Positions 10,665 to 20,374 of a stretch of 55,043 bases of DNA are shown here, in pieces (the stretch's first letter is position 1; every line of letters starts with the position of its first letter). Source of the DNA: a bacterium (GTDB taxonomy: Bacteria > Cyanobacteriota > Vampirovibrionia > Obscuribacterales > JAKAZS01); NCBI GenBank assembly GCA_021815785.1, contig JAKAZS010000007.1:1-55043 (forward strand), written 5' to 3'. The translations under genes were made by a program, and so were the position numbers. The notes below the pieces were generated by a model. The model did no database searches. It was not told where the DNA came from and was given only the letters and a program-made list of their open reading frames with translations.

Positions 10665-12536
10665 TTAATTAATTAAATTAAAATCATCACTATTAATAAC
10701 ATTGTTAGACTTATAATCTTGACTTAAATTTAATTTTGGTAGACTGGCATTCAGAAATAAGCTTTTATTACCAAAATCTAATAGTCTTAAGGTATTACCA
10801 AAATCATTTTTAAAATTAGTTACTAGATTAGAACCCTTATTGGGAATAAACCATTTAGGACAGGTATTTATAACGGTATAAATTTTATTAACCCAAATTA
10901 CTTCTAAGTCCAAGGCTATGGCAATACATAGTAAGCGATCAAACATATAGGGATTTTTTTGGGCTAAAATTATAATATCTTCTTGCGTTGCATTTATTAT
11001 AAAATCTTGGATATGTTTAATTTGTTCATAAACTTTAAGCCCATTAATTGATCTTATCGGCAAATGCTGAGCCATTAAAAATATTATGGCTGCGCTTAGA
11101 CTAAGACCAATTATCGATGGCAAAATATTTAAAATGACCGTTTCATAATAAATACCATAGGTAGCAAAAAGGGTAAATATTGGTTGCAACCCTGCACAAA
11201 TCAAAGTTATTATCGCTAATAAGTTATAAAGTCGAATGATTTTAGTCGGGTTATTTAAAGTTATATAGCCTAAATGTTTGAGATTGGCATAAATTAAATT
11301 GGTTATTTCTTTTATAGGTTCATTATCTACAGACATTACAATTTCCGAAAACTTTATTTGCGAATTATTTTGGCTAAACAAAAATCGATAAATATACAAT
11401 TCAAATGATTTTAAATCTTCAACATCCTGATTAGACTCTGTCTTTTTAAGAATCAAATCCTTATCACTCATTAATGATAGATTTTCACCTTGGATTTCAT
11501 GAATACTAATATAATCACGGCAGGCTAAATCAATAAGAACTGCCGTTAAATCACGCGGGTCAAATTTTCCGTCAAAGATAATACCAATTTCTCCAGGGCT
11601 TAAGGTGTTCAAAAGATTTAAATTAGGATCTTGATCTAGGTCGGATAGTTTTTTTCGAGGAGTTAAACTTAAAAATTGAAGGCCAAAAATTAATATAGTT
11701 AGCGCTGGAAGTAATATTCCTGGTTGCAGATATTCCCAAAGCCAATAAAAACTTAAAAAATTAACTTTACTTAAATCTATAGAATTTTTGGGTAAATAAC
11801 ATAGAAATGAATATTCGGGGTTATTTAAATCAGGAACAAATTTACATTGAATTGAATTTTTTTCATAACTTATAGGTAAATTAAATTTCTGATCATAACT
11901 TAAAATTTCAGCCGGAGTATTACTACTATTTATATTCTCAGGTAATATAAGTGTTAAGTTGATATTTTTCAAAGCTATATTTTTTGGCGAATTTAACACA
12001 TTAAATTGTAATAACTCTTGATCTTTGCCTTGCGAAACAGCACCCAAAAGCTGATATTTTAAAATTAGCACCGGGGTGATACTACAACTATAGTAATTAG
12101 GTCGATAAAATATCTGGTATAAAATATTTTGATCGTTATTGTTTATATTGTGTTTAGTAAGTTTGATTCTAAGTAAATAGTCATTATCAATTTTAAGCAA
12201 TGAGTAAGAGATTGGAACTCCATTTAATGTCACTGCGTTGATTTTAATTTTTAAATGACCGTCACCTTTAAAAAATTTTGTATATTCCTCACGGTCATTA
12301 TTCATTAAATCAGACTTAATAACTTCAGTAGCTTCAAGAATGCCATTTTTTTCAAGATTAAGGTTTAAATTATAGTCGTTATTTTGATAGCCTGGGCACT
12401 GTTTGGAAACACCTTGGTTTGCAACGATAAAAGCAATCAAAAAAAATATCGTAAATCCCCTGATAAGATACTGATTAAACCATACCGCTTTATTTGAATA
12501 ATTAAAGTCAGTGTATTCACGAAATTTATTAAACAT
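10665..12536 (-). CDS. DUF2207 family membrane protein
   Basis: A 623-residue predicted membrane protein. After an N-terminal TM helix (about residues 28-43), the exported part begins YNLNLNLEKNGILEATEVI, the strand pattern that opens DUF2207 ectodomains. A TM near 275-292 is followed by a cytoplasmic part with LSPGEIGIIFDGKFDPRDLTAVLIDLACRDY, the family winged-helix-like motif, then two more TMs (about 446-490) and the closing segment with LKVYEQIKHIQDFI and AIALDLEVIW. No function is known for the family. The ATG has AGGA 14 nt upstream. The C-terminal ~50 residues are Asn/Ser-rich and ordinary for this protein's composition. Confidence 0.85.
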   Translation of the reverse strand: MFNKFREYTDFNYSNKAVWFNQYLIRGFTIFFLIAFIVANQGVSKQCPGYQNNDYNLNLNLEKNGILEATEVIKSDLMNNDREEYTKFFKGDGHLKIKINAVTLNGVPISYSLLKIDNDYLLRIKLTKHNINNNDQNILYQIFYRPNYYSCSITPVLILKYQLLGAVSQGKDQELLQFNVLNSPKNIALKNINLTLILPENINSSNTPAEILSYDQKFNLPISYEKNSIQCKFVPDLNNPEYSFLCYLPKNSIDLSKVNFLSFYWLWEYLQPGILLPALTILIFGLQFLSLTPRKKLSDLDQDPNLNLLNTLSPGEIGIIFDGKFDPRDLTAVLIDLACRDYISIHEIQGENLSLMSDKDLILKKTESNQDVEDLKSFELYIYRFLFSQNNSQIKFSEIVMSVDNEPIKEITNLIYANLKHLGYITLNNPTKIIRLYNLLAIITLICAGLQPIFTLFATYGIYYETVILNILPSIIGLSLSAAIIFLMAQHLPIRSINGLKVYEQIKHIQDFIINATQEDIIILAQKNPYMFDRLLCIAIALDLEVIWVNKIYTVINTCPKWFIPNKGSNLVTNFKNDFGNTLRLLDFGNKSLFLNASLPKLNLSQDYKSNNVINSDDFNLIN

Positions 12537-12586
12537 TTTAAGATTTTTCGTCCTACTCCAGTGTATTTGCCTAAGCTTAAGAAGTT

Positions 12587-13318
12587 CTAAGGATCCGGTA
12601 TTTCGACAGTTTCGCCAATGGCTAAAGGTAAAACCTTTAAATCTATCCCTTGACTTTTTACGAGCTTAACCAAATGGGATGGCTGGTAGCGAAAAGGTAC
12701 TTGCTGTATTAAAGGATGATAATGCATTGGTATTATAGAAGGGGCACCAATTTCTGTAGCTATTTGGATAGCTTCACCTGGGTTGGCTACCGCATATTTA
12801 CCACCAATAGGCAAACAGGCAGCCTTCACAATTTTACCAGCTAAACTTTCCGCAATAGCACTAGTATATTTGGTATCACCACTATGATAAAAGCCATTTA
12901 TATAATAACCATTAACAGGTTTACCAGGTGTTCGGGAGCGCGTGTGCAGGGCAAAAATAGTTTTACCAAGTCGATTTAAAGGATGGTATGCTGGTATAGC
13001 CGTAATTTCATTACCTTCAAAATTAACAGTTTCATTATATTCAGCAATTAAATAGTTCTCGCTGGGTATATAACGCTTATATTTGCGCTTCATCCATTTA
13101 ACCAGATCACCAGATGCTAAAATTGGACACATCCAATGTTTATAAAGATTTTTTAACATTAAGGCACCATGATCAAAATGACCATGACTAAACACAATTA
13201 AATCAGCTTTTGCCAAAGAATCAATTTTATGAACATATTTTAAATAAGGGTCAAAATAAATAATTTTGCCTTTAGTCTCTAGTTTAAAACAGCTAAATCC
13301 GTAAAATGTTAAATGCAA
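12587..13318 (-). CDS. Beta-lactamase-fold metal-dependent hydrolase (UPF0173/UlaG-like)
   Basis: A cytoplasmic metallo-beta-lactamase-fold protein. It opens MHLTFYGFSCFKLETKGKI, close to the usual MKLTYLGHSCF start, and carries SHGHFDHGAL (metal site), HSGDTKY and IPMHYHP, which supply the remaining His/Asp ligands. The longest frame starts at TTG 13345, but that TTG lies just before a GGAG that sits 8 nt ahead of TTG 13318; the latter start also gives the family N-terminus, so I choose it (about 243 residues). The substrate is unknown; relatives include UlaG-like lactonases and N-acyl-phosphatidylethanolamine phospholipase D-like enzymes. Confidence 0.85.
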   Translation of the reverse strand: MHLTFYGFSCFKLETKGKIIYFDPYLKYVHKIDSLAKADLIVFSHGHFDHGALMLKNLYKHWMCPILASGDLVKWMKRKYKRYIPSENYLIAEYNETVNFEGNEITAIPAYHPLNRLGKTIFALHTRSRTPGKPVNGYYINGFYHSGDTKYTSAIAESLAGKIVKAACLPIGGKYAVANPGEAIQIATEIGAPSIIPMHYHPLIQQVPFRYQPSHLVKLVKSQGIDLKVLPLAIGETVEIPDP

Positions 13319-13479
13319 AAGTTCAATCTCCAAATTAGTTGTCAAGCATCGGTAAATTTTATATAATAACTTAAACTAATTAGACAACAATATACGACTA
13401 TTAAAGTATATTTTAAATACTGACAAATTTGAATATTAGTTAAGCTTTAATGCAATTTTATAACAAGGAAGGCAAAGTT

Positions 13480-15096
13480 GTGATTTTAAAAAAATCAATT
13501 TTTTTATTTTTAACAGTAATTTGGGCTGGCTTTTTCTTGCCCCCACCGGTAATAGCCAAATCTAATCTTAGTACTTATATGGATTATTTAAAGCCTGACT
13601 TAACGAAAAAAACTAATTTAAATCAAGCTCAAGATCGACTAATCAAGAAGCAAAAAATTACTAAATCAAAACTTACCGTAAATAGATATATTGACAATCG
13701 TGAAATTGGAATTTTTCTTAATACCAATCTTGACGACTTAAAAAAAGTTTATCCCAACAATTCTGAATTTACCAAAACGGTCAAATATATTGCCGGTATT
13801 CTCCTAACAATTCCCTGGAATAAACTAGAGCCAGAAGAAGCTAATTATGATTTTAGTCAAATTGATGAAGCCATAGACTGGTGTAAACTTCATCAAAAAT
13901 TGTTAATACTGCAAATTCCCAGCTCTGGATATAGTTTAACCACTGATTCACAAATTAAATCTAATACACCAGAGTGGTTTTACCACAGTGACGCTAAATT
14001 TATTGAATACAAAAATGCCCATAACCAGAGTTGTAAAATGCCAGTTCCTTGGGATGATACCTATCTAGCTAAATGGGCTAATTTTATTATGGCCGTCGGT
14101 AAAAAATATGATGGGAATCATTATTTACATAGTATAAGTATCACTGGTGGTGGTTATGATACCAATACTGCTATTCTTCCCGATAACATTACTGAGCTAA
14201 CTCGTCAAGAAATTTATACTAAATTAAAAACCGATTTTAAATTAAGTCAGAAAATTGCTGTAGATAACTGGAAATATATTTGTGATTTATATGCTAAGGC
14301 TTTTCCAGAATCCTCCCTTAATTTTGGCTTGAATCCACCAATCCCAAAACGTATTGGTGAAGATAGCCTTGATGAAATTAGTAATTATATAATTTTTCGC
14401 TATGGTAAAAAAATCTATTTAACCAGACAAAATGTAAATTCCAGTAAAAACACCTTTGATGATTACAGACTGCTTTTAAAATTTCATACTGATACCTATA
14501 CAGCGCTTCAACTTACAGATAGTATTGATGCGGAGGTGTTTCGTAAAATCACCAAATGGGCTCTTACTGATGGGGTTAGTATTATACAAATGCCTTATCC
14601 TTTGCTTGAAAATCTCACTAATGATACCAACTTGAATATGTTTAAAGATTTTCGCAGACGACTTGGTTTTCAGCTGGTTTTTCTTAAAGCCAATTTCCCT
14701 AAAGAAATTGATTTTGATGACGATATTACTATGAACTTTACCTTTGATAATAATGGTGTAGCTCCAGCAATTAATTATACCAAGGAATTAGATAAACAAA
14801 TACCGGCAAGCTATAAAATTGAAATCACCTTTAAAAACAAAGATAATCAAACCAAGGCAATATCTTATCATACACCAAAACCGCCTACCAATAGCTGGAA
14901 ATCAGATACGCCTATAACCTGGAGCGAAGATCTTAAAACTACTGGTATCGCTCGTGGATCTTATTCATTATTTTTAAGCTTAGTGGATAAGGAAACGGAT
15001 CAAAAATTAAACTTACTTGATTATCATCAAGTTTTACCAAACGCTCAACCAGAAATAAAAAATTCCCTGTTTATTGGTAAAATTATCATTAAGTAA
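13480..15096 (+). CDS. Secreted glycosidase-like TIM-barrel protein with C-terminal DUF4832-like domain
   Basis: About 538 residues. GTG 13480 has GGAAGG 7 nt upstream and gives a clean signal peptide (MILKKSIFLFLTVIWAGFFLPPPVIAKS), so it is preferred over ATG 13450. The middle looks like a glycoside-hydrolase (beta/alpha)8 barrel: IPWNKLEPEEANYDFSQID, a run ending LILQIPSSGY, then TPEWFYHS and VPWDDTYLAKWANFIMAVG, the pattern of GH42/GH5-like and DUF4832-associated proteins. The last ~130 residues resemble the DUF4832 beta-sandwich, including LKTTGIARGSYSLFLSLVD. I cannot identify the two catalytic carboxylates with confidence, so enzymatic activity is uncertain. It is probably periplasmic or surface-exposed and converges on glgP. 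Confidence 0.65.
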   Translation: MILKKSIFLFLTVIWAGFFLPPPVIAKSNLSTYMDYLKPDLTKKTNLNQAQDRLIKKQKITKSKLTVNRYIDNREIGIFLNTNLDDLKKVYPNNSEFTKTVKYIAGILLTIPWNKLEPEEANYDFSQIDEAIDWCKLHQKLLILQIPSSGYSLTTDSQIKSNTPEWFYHSDAKFIEYKNAHNQSCKMPVPWDDTYLAKWANFIMAVGKKYDGNHYLHSISITGGGYDTNTAILPDNITELTRQEIYTKLKTDFKLSQKIAVDNWKYICDLYAKAFPESSLNFGLNPPIPKRIGEDSLDEISNYIIFRYGKKIYLTRQNVNSSKNTFDDYRLLLKFHTDTYTALQLTDSIDAEVFRKITKWALTDGVSIIQMPYPLLENLTNDTNLNMFKDFRRRLGFQLVFLKANFPKEIDFDDDITMNFTFDNNGVAPAINYTKELDKQIPASYKIEITFKNKDNQTKAISYHTPKPPTNSWKSDTPITWSEDLKTTGIARGSYSLFLSLVDKETDQKLNLLDYHQVLPNAQPEIKNSLFIGKIIIK

Positions 15097-15129
15097 AATT
15101 TCGTGGTGTATAAGCAATACATACAATCA

Positions 15130-15173
15130 ACCATAATAATTTACCAGTAAAGTAAATTATGGTATAAATTTTT
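15130..15173. terminator. Candidate bidirectional terminator between convergent genes
   Basis: The arms at 15130-15144 and 15152-15163 pair over 12 bp with a 3-nt bulge in the left arm and a 7-nt loop; a T-rich stretch (AATTTTT, 15168-15173) follows on the plus strand. It lies between the glycosidase-like gene (plus) and glgP (minus), where a shared terminator is expected. The stem is AT-rich, so it would be only moderately stable. Confidence 0.4.
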
Positions 15174-15256
15174 AGGTACAATTACGACTGCCAATACAAC
15201 TTGATATTATCGATTTGCATTGATGATCACAAACGAGTTAATTTGATTATATGATA

Positions 15257-17836
15257 CTACAGTTTAACCAATTCATTTTGTTGAGCCCAAAGTACAAATT
15301 TGGTATCAAAACTTGAATTTAAATTTTCATGATACGGTAAAACTCTTACAGTAAAGCCATGCCGGCCACTTTGGTCACATTTAAACGTGCCATTAAATAA
15401 AGTTGATTTATCTTTATTTTCCTTTCCTTGCATAGTTATTACTTTTCCGTCACTAATTTCACCGATTTCATTAAGTAACCCATAATAAATCTGTACAACA
15501 ATATCGCTAGGTTTTAAACTGCCGAGATTAATAGCAACATCAACTTCAATTTCATCACCAACACGGGTATTTGATTTAGATTTAGTATTAGCCGCTAAAA
15601 TTCTTATGTCTTTAAAATGTTCGTCAATAGACTTATTCCAAAGCGCTAGAGCCTTTACTTTCTGCAAATTGTCGTTAAGCATCACTTTACTTGACTTAAT
15701 TGCCGGCAAATACATATCTTTATAATATTCTTTAAGCATACGGTTAACGTTAAAAGTTGGGCATAATGTCAACATTGAAGCTTTCATCTTTGACAACCAG
15801 GTTCTGGGGCGATTATTTTTATCACGATCATAAAATGCTGGCACAATTTCTTTTTCTAAAAGTTCATACAAAGCATTAGATTCAATTAAATCCTGATAAT
15901 TGCTATCTGCATAAACTTCACCACGACCAATGGCCCAACCTAAGGTTGCCTTATAAGCTTCATCCCACCAACCATCAAGAATACTAAAATTAAGACCACC
16001 ATTAAAGGTTACTTTCATACCACTGGTACCACAGGCTTCTAGAAATCTACGTGGTGTGTTAAGCCACATGTCAACACCTTGAACCAAATATCGCGATACG
16101 TTCATATCGTAATCTTCGATAAAAACAATACGTTTGCGTAAATCTTCATCATGAGTAAAATTAATAATCTGACGAATTAATTCCTTGGCAGGCACATCTT
16201 CAGGATGTGCCTTACCGGCAATTAAAATTTGCACTGGCTTATCTTTATTTAATAAAATTTGCGCTAAGCGTTTAGTATCTTTAAATAAAAGCGTGGCTCG
16301 TTTATAAGTTGCAACACGCCTGGCAAAGCCAATCGTTAAAATCTGCGGATCAAGAATTTCATTAGCTTCGGATAATTCACTGGGCATTGCCCCTTTTTCT
16401 TCAAGCTGTTGCTTCAAACGATTTCGCGTAAAATAAACAAGTTTCTGACGCCTGGCCTCATGCACCCGCCAAAGCTCTTCATCGGGAATATCAGCAACTT
16501 TCTGCCAGATATTTTGGTCAAAGATGTCTTCTGACCAGCGACTGCCTAAATACATATCAAACAACTCAGCCATTTCATCAGATATCCAGGATCGGGTATG
16601 AATACCATTAGTAACATAAGTTATTGGAATTTCATTTATAGGAGTTTTAGGCCAGTTAGCAGCAAATAATTTAGCCGATACTTCTTGATGCAATTTACTT
16701 ACGGCGTTAATTTTACCGGAAAGGTTAATCGCCAGATTAGCCATACTAAAGGACTCGTTCATATCATTTGCATTTATGCGCCCTAAACTTAAAAATTCTT
16801 CTTTAGTTAAATTTAGTTTAATAAAATATTCTTTTAAGTATTCATCAAGTAAATCGGGGCTGAATTTATCAATACCAGCTGGAACCGCAGTATGAGTTGT
16901 AAAAACATGACCCACTCGCGCTAATAGTTTAGCTTCGGTAAAAGTAATTTTATGTTTTTCCATTAACATGGCAATTCGTTCAATAGCCAAAAAGGCCGAA
17001 TGTCCTTCATTCATATGAAATACACTTGGTTCAATACCAAGTTTGACTAAGGCTTTCATGCCACCGATACCAAGCATTATTTCTTGCTTGATTCTTATAT
17101 CTAGGTTGGCTTGGTAGAGAGCATTGGTAATAACTCTATCTTCGGGGATATTTTGCGATACATTAGTATCCAATAAATAAAGCATTACCCGACCAATTTG
17201 AGCTTTCCAGATTCTAGCACAAACATCACGCCCTTTCATTTTGACACTTATAACCAATGGCGTTCCATCTTCTTGTTTTACTTCAATAATTGGTAAATTA
17301 TAAAAATCATTATTAGGATATTTTTCCTGTTGCCAGCCATCAATAGTTAAATATTGTTTAAAATAACCTTCTTGATAGGCCAAACCAACAGCTACTAAGG
17401 GTAAACCTAGTTCAGAGGCGGCTTTTACATGATCGCCGGATAAAATTCCTAAGCCACCCGAATAAATAGCTAAAGCTTCAGTTATGCCATATTCGGCCGA
17501 AAAATAAGCAATAGTATCATTACTTTGAGCCTTAAAATTCTGACTAAACCAAGTTTGTTTACCTTGCATGTATTCTTGATGTTTAGTGTAAAGCCGGTTT
17601 AACTGAGTTAAAAAACCTTCATCTAAAGCGGCTTGATTAAGTTTTTCCTGAGATAACTTACCTAATAAAGCAACCGGATTATGATTGCTCAACTGCCAAA
17701 GATCTAAATCCAGCCGGGCAAATAATTTAACGATTTCATGGTTCCAAGTCCATCTTAAATTATAGGCGAGTTCGCGTAAACCTTCTAAAGGAGTAGGTAA
17801 AAATGGAGTGACTTCAATTGTAGATATGGGTTTCAA
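15257..17836 (-). CDS. glgP: Alpha-glucan (glycogen) phosphorylase
   Basis: An 859-residue GT35 enzyme releasing glucose-1-phosphate from glycogen or maltodextrin. It is the subtype with an N-terminal DUF3417 domain (about residues 10-110, including LAYNLRWTWNHE). The PLP lysine is Lys608 in GTSGMKVTFNGG, and DGWWDEA follows. HMNEGHSAF and YFSAEYGITEAL are other family blocks. The C-terminal ~100 residues form a beta-rich extension usual for this subtype. The start is TTG with AGGGGG 7 nt upstream, a strong SD that fixes it. With the debranching enzyme at 42526 it would supply glycogen degradation, although the two genes are far apart. Cytoplasmic. Confidence 0.96.
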   Translation of the reverse strand: MKPISTIEVTPFLPTPLEGLRELAYNLRWTWNHEIVKLFARLDLDLWQLSNHNPVALLGKLSQEKLNQAALDEGFLTQLNRLYTKHQEYMQGKQTWFSQNFKAQSNDTIAYFSAEYGITEALAIYSGGLGILSGDHVKAASELGLPLVAVGLAYQEGYFKQYLTIDGWQQEKYPNNDFYNLPIIEVKQEDGTPLVISVKMKGRDVCARIWKAQIGRVMLYLLDTNVSQNIPEDRVITNALYQANLDIRIKQEIMLGIGGMKALVKLGIEPSVFHMNEGHSAFLAIERIAMLMEKHKITFTEAKLLARVGHVFTTHTAVPAGIDKFSPDLLDEYLKEYFIKLNLTKEEFLSLGRINANDMNESFSMANLAINLSGKINAVSKLHQEVSAKLFAANWPKTPINEIPITYVTNGIHTRSWISDEMAELFDMYLGSRWSEDIFDQNIWQKVADIPDEELWRVHEARRQKLVYFTRNRLKQQLEEKGAMPSELSEANEILDPQILTIGFARRVATYKRATLLFKDTKRLAQILLNKDKPVQILIAGKAHPEDVPAKELIRQIINFTHDEDLRKRIVFIEDYDMNVSRYLVQGVDMWLNTPRRFLEACGTSGMKVTFNGGLNFSILDGWWDEAYKATLGWAIGRGEVYADSNYQDLIESNALYELLEKEIVPAFYDRDKNNRPRTWLSKMKASMLTLCPTFNVNRMLKEYYKDMYLPAIKSSKVMLNDNLQKVKALALWNKSIDEHFKDIRILAANTKSKSNTRVGDEIEVDVAINLGSLKPSDIVVQIYYGLLNEIGEISDGKVITMQGKENKDKSTLFNGTFKCDQSGRHGFTVRVLPYHENLNSSFDTKFVLWAQQNELVKL

Positions 17837-18060
17837 GGTATTGCCCCCTAGTTGTGGAATATGATTTAGATAGTGTAAAGAATATAGGTTAACTTGTTAT
17901 GCTTTATTGTCAAGATGCTAAAATGTTTATTAGCGGGCTTGAACTGATTATTGTGAATTATCTTTTGGATTTTCTTAATTAATTTTACAACATCAATTGT
18001 AGTTTAGCTGTAAATAAACAAAAAACGTTAAGCATAAAATAATACTTCTGTATATACATT

Positions 18061-18543
18061 ATGACTGCACTTAATATAAAAGATTCGGTAACAGACTTTA
18101 ATTTAATAGGCCTAAATGGTGAAGAGTATTCATTATTAAGGCTTTTAGCTAAATATGAAGAAATCTGTTTAGTTTTTTTTAAGGTTACTTGTCCAACCTG
18201 TATATTTACTTTACCTTACGTAAATTCTTTGTTTGAGTATTATCCTGAAGCGCCAATATTCGCTATATCACAAGATAATCAAGCTGACAGCTTAATATTT
18301 AAACAAAAATATAATTTAAATTTACCTATATTAATTGATGAAAATCTTAAAGTAAGTGAGCAATTTAAATTAACCAATGTTCCTACGACCTTTGAAATTA
18401 AGGCGAATTATATTATTAAAAATATAATTATTGGCTTTAGTAAACCAGATTATGAAAAGATCAATATAAATCTCGTTAATTTAACTCGATTACCTAAAAT
18501 TGAATTATTTAATGATAAAGTTCCTGTCTATAAGCCTGGTTGA
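18061..18543 (+). CDS. Thioredoxin-fold thiol-disulfide protein (AhpC/TSA or TlpA-like)
   Basis: A 160-residue protein with a redox CPTC motif at residues 44-47 after LVFFKVTCPTC, and a cis-proline segment LTNVPTTFEI near residue 120, as in AhpC/TSA and TlpA/ResA-like thioredoxin folds. No signal peptide is seen, so it is probably cytoplasmic. It leads a same-strand run (DUF4149-like, HD hydrolase, ffh), with 55 bp to the next gene. Peroxiredoxin versus thiol reductase cannot be decided by eye, but the vicinal CxxC favours a reductase or BCP-like role. Confidence 0.75.
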   Translation: MTALNIKDSVTDFNLIGLNGEEYSLLRLLAKYEEICLVFFKVTCPTCIFTLPYVNSLFEYYPEAPIFAISQDNQADSLIFKQKYNLNLPILIDENLKVSEQFKLTNVPTTFEIKANYIIKNIIIGFSKPDYEKININLVNLTRLPKIELFNDKVPVYKPG

Positions 18544-18598
18544 GGCAGCAAGAAGGTTAACTTTGGATAAGTTATAAAAAATAGGATTGAGAACGTAA

Positions 18599-19060
18599 AT
18601 GATTAAAACCATTTTAGACAAAATAAATGTATGCCTTATAGCCTTAATTTTTGGTAGTAGTATTGGGGTGTTATTTTCCGTACTTACCAACATTAATATT
18701 GCTAAACATAATGGCATAGCTGTTAAAGTCGCTGCCAATAATAATGCACCAATTTTTATTGCTTATAGTAAAATGCTATTGGTTTTAGGTGTGTTATTTT
18801 TACTGGTTAGTCTGATTAAACGTAAGCTGCAACATAGTATACAAATAAGTTTACCGATTATCTTGTGTGTAATTGCTATTTTTATTTTTTCGCTTTATAT
18901 ATCTCCGCAAATGGATTTATTAAGACCGAGCTTAAGCACTAGTATCGAGGCTAAAACAATGTTTGAAAATCTCCATAAAATTTCTCAAATAGATTTTGGC
19001 CTGGTTATAATTACTAGTTTAATTTGTTTAATCCAATTACCAACTTCTCGTCCTAGCTAA
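18599..19060 (+). CDS. DUF4149-like four-helix membrane protein
   Basis: A 153-residue protein with four hydrophobic segments (about residues 10-30, 55-72, 83-100 and 132-146). Between helices 3 and 4 it has ISPQMDLLRP and FENLHKISQIDFGL, the P-x-M-D/R-x-L-R and F-x2-LH-x2-S pattern of DUF4149/TMEM205-like proteins. The function is unknown. It ends three bases before the HD gene, which has no SD of its own, so the two are probably translated together. Confidence 0.6.
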   Translation: MIKTILDKINVCLIALIFGSSIGVLFSVLTNINIAKHNGIAVKVAANNNAPIFIAYSKMLLVLGVLFLLVSLIKRKLQHSIQISLPIILCVIAIFIFSLYISPQMDLLRPSLSTSIEAKTMFENLHKISQIDFGLVIITSLICLIQLPTSRPS

Positions 19061-19063
19061 TAT

Positions 19064-20359
19064 ATGAAAACATTAAGAACCTATCTTGATCCTATTCATC
19101 GCGAAATTATTCTAGATTTAGCTAATCCTTATGAAAAACTAATAGCCGATCTTATTGATACTCCAGAATTTCAAAGGTTAAGAAGAATTCATCAATTGGG
19201 TATTACGCATCTAACTTTTCAAGGAGCCGAAGGGTCTAGATTTACCCATAGTCTTGGGGTAATGCAATTAGCCAGACGGTTTATTAGTATTGTTGAATAT
19301 GATTCCCCGTTTATTAAAGAGCAAATTCCTTTTATTCTAGCTTCAGCCCTACTTCATGATATTGGACATGGTCCATTTAGTCATGTGACCGAAAAAATCT
19401 TAGGCTTAGATCATGAAGACTGGTCCTGTAAAATTATTTCCGATGATACCAAAGTGCATGAAGTACTAGATAAGTTTTCTTCTTCAATAAATTTGCCAGC
19501 AACAATTATTAAAATTCTCAAAAAAGTTTATTATCCAAAATATGTATCTCAGCTGATTTCATCACAAATGGACTTGGATCGATTTGATTATTTACTGCGT
19601 GATACCTATTTAGCTGGAACTTCATATGGTTTATTTGCACTAGATCGGATTTTACATTCGATGGCCATTGATCAAAAAGAGGATCGAATCTTGATTGTTG
19701 GCGAAAAGGGGCAGGTAGCCGTAGAAGATTACTTGTTTTCACGATATTCAATGTACACACAAGTTTATTATCATAAAAAGAACTTAGCAGCTAAAGCTTT
19801 ATTGGCTAGTATTCTAACCAGAGCGCAATTTCTTATAACTAATAAATTACGCTTAAATTTTTGTGATACAGCTACACAAAAGTGGTTACTGAAAGATGAT
19901 TTGCAAACTAAAGATTATTTACAGCTTGATGATATCCAGCTTTTATACCATATTAAACGTTGGACACAAGAGGAAGACACAATATTACAAGATCTTTCCT
20001 TAAGGTTTATTGACAGGCGCTTACCGAAAACCGTAAAATTGAATATGCAAATTCCAGATGCGACTTTAATCGAAAATATTAAGGCTATTATGCTTAAACA
20101 TGGTTATGATCCTGATTATTATTTAAGGGTTGAAAGTACTGGGTTTAAGCCCTATGATTATTATCGACCCGAAGTATCTATGCCCCAGACAAATATTATG
20201 ATTAAAACCAATAGTGGCCTAGTCGAAGAATTGTCGAAATTATCGAAACCAATTGAGGCAATGACCCAAGTCGATTTTGCTACTAAATATCTTACTTTCC
20301 CTAGTGAATTGGAAGATGTTATAAATAGTATTCATGAATTAAATAGGCCTTTAACTTAA
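19064..20359 (+). CDS. HD-domain phosphohydrolase (dNTPase/YwfO-like)
   Basis: A 431-residue cytoplasmic protein with the HD metal site: His62 (RFTHSLGVMQLARR), His98-Asp99 (LLHDIGHGPFSH) and a later Asp in SSQMDLDRFDYLLRD near residue 170. The N-terminal EFQRLRRIHQLGITHLTFQGAEGSRFTHSLG matches the SAMHD1/dNTP triphosphohydrolase-like HD family, of which Bacillus YwfO is a member. The likely reaction is nucleotide phosphate hydrolysis, with the substrate not assigned. It lies 15 bp upstream of ffh and three bases downstream of the DUF4149-like gene. Confidence 0.9.
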   Translation: MKTLRTYLDPIHREIILDLANPYEKLIADLIDTPEFQRLRRIHQLGITHLTFQGAEGSRFTHSLGVMQLARRFISIVEYDSPFIKEQIPFILASALLHDIGHGPFSHVTEKILGLDHEDWSCKIISDDTKVHEVLDKFSSSINLPATIIKILKKVYYPKYVSQLISSQMDLDRFDYLLRDTYLAGTSYGLFALDRILHSMAIDQKEDRILIVGEKGQVAVEDYLFSRYSMYTQVYYHKKNLAAKALLASILTRAQFLITNKLRLNFCDTATQKWLLKDDLQTKDYLQLDDIQLLYHIKRWTQEEDTILQDLSLRFIDRRLPKTVKLNMQIPDATLIENIKAIMLKHGYDPDYYLRVESTGFKPYDYYRPEVSMPQTNIMIKTNSGLVEELSKLSKPIEAMTQVDFATKYLTFPSELEDVINSIHELNRPLT

Positions 20360-20374
20360 ATCAGGAGAATCGTT

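Noticed and set aside
17908..17913. Minus-strand TTGACA upstream of glgP
   Set aside because: The nearest TATATT is 21 nt away, outside the usual spacing, so it is not called as a promoter.
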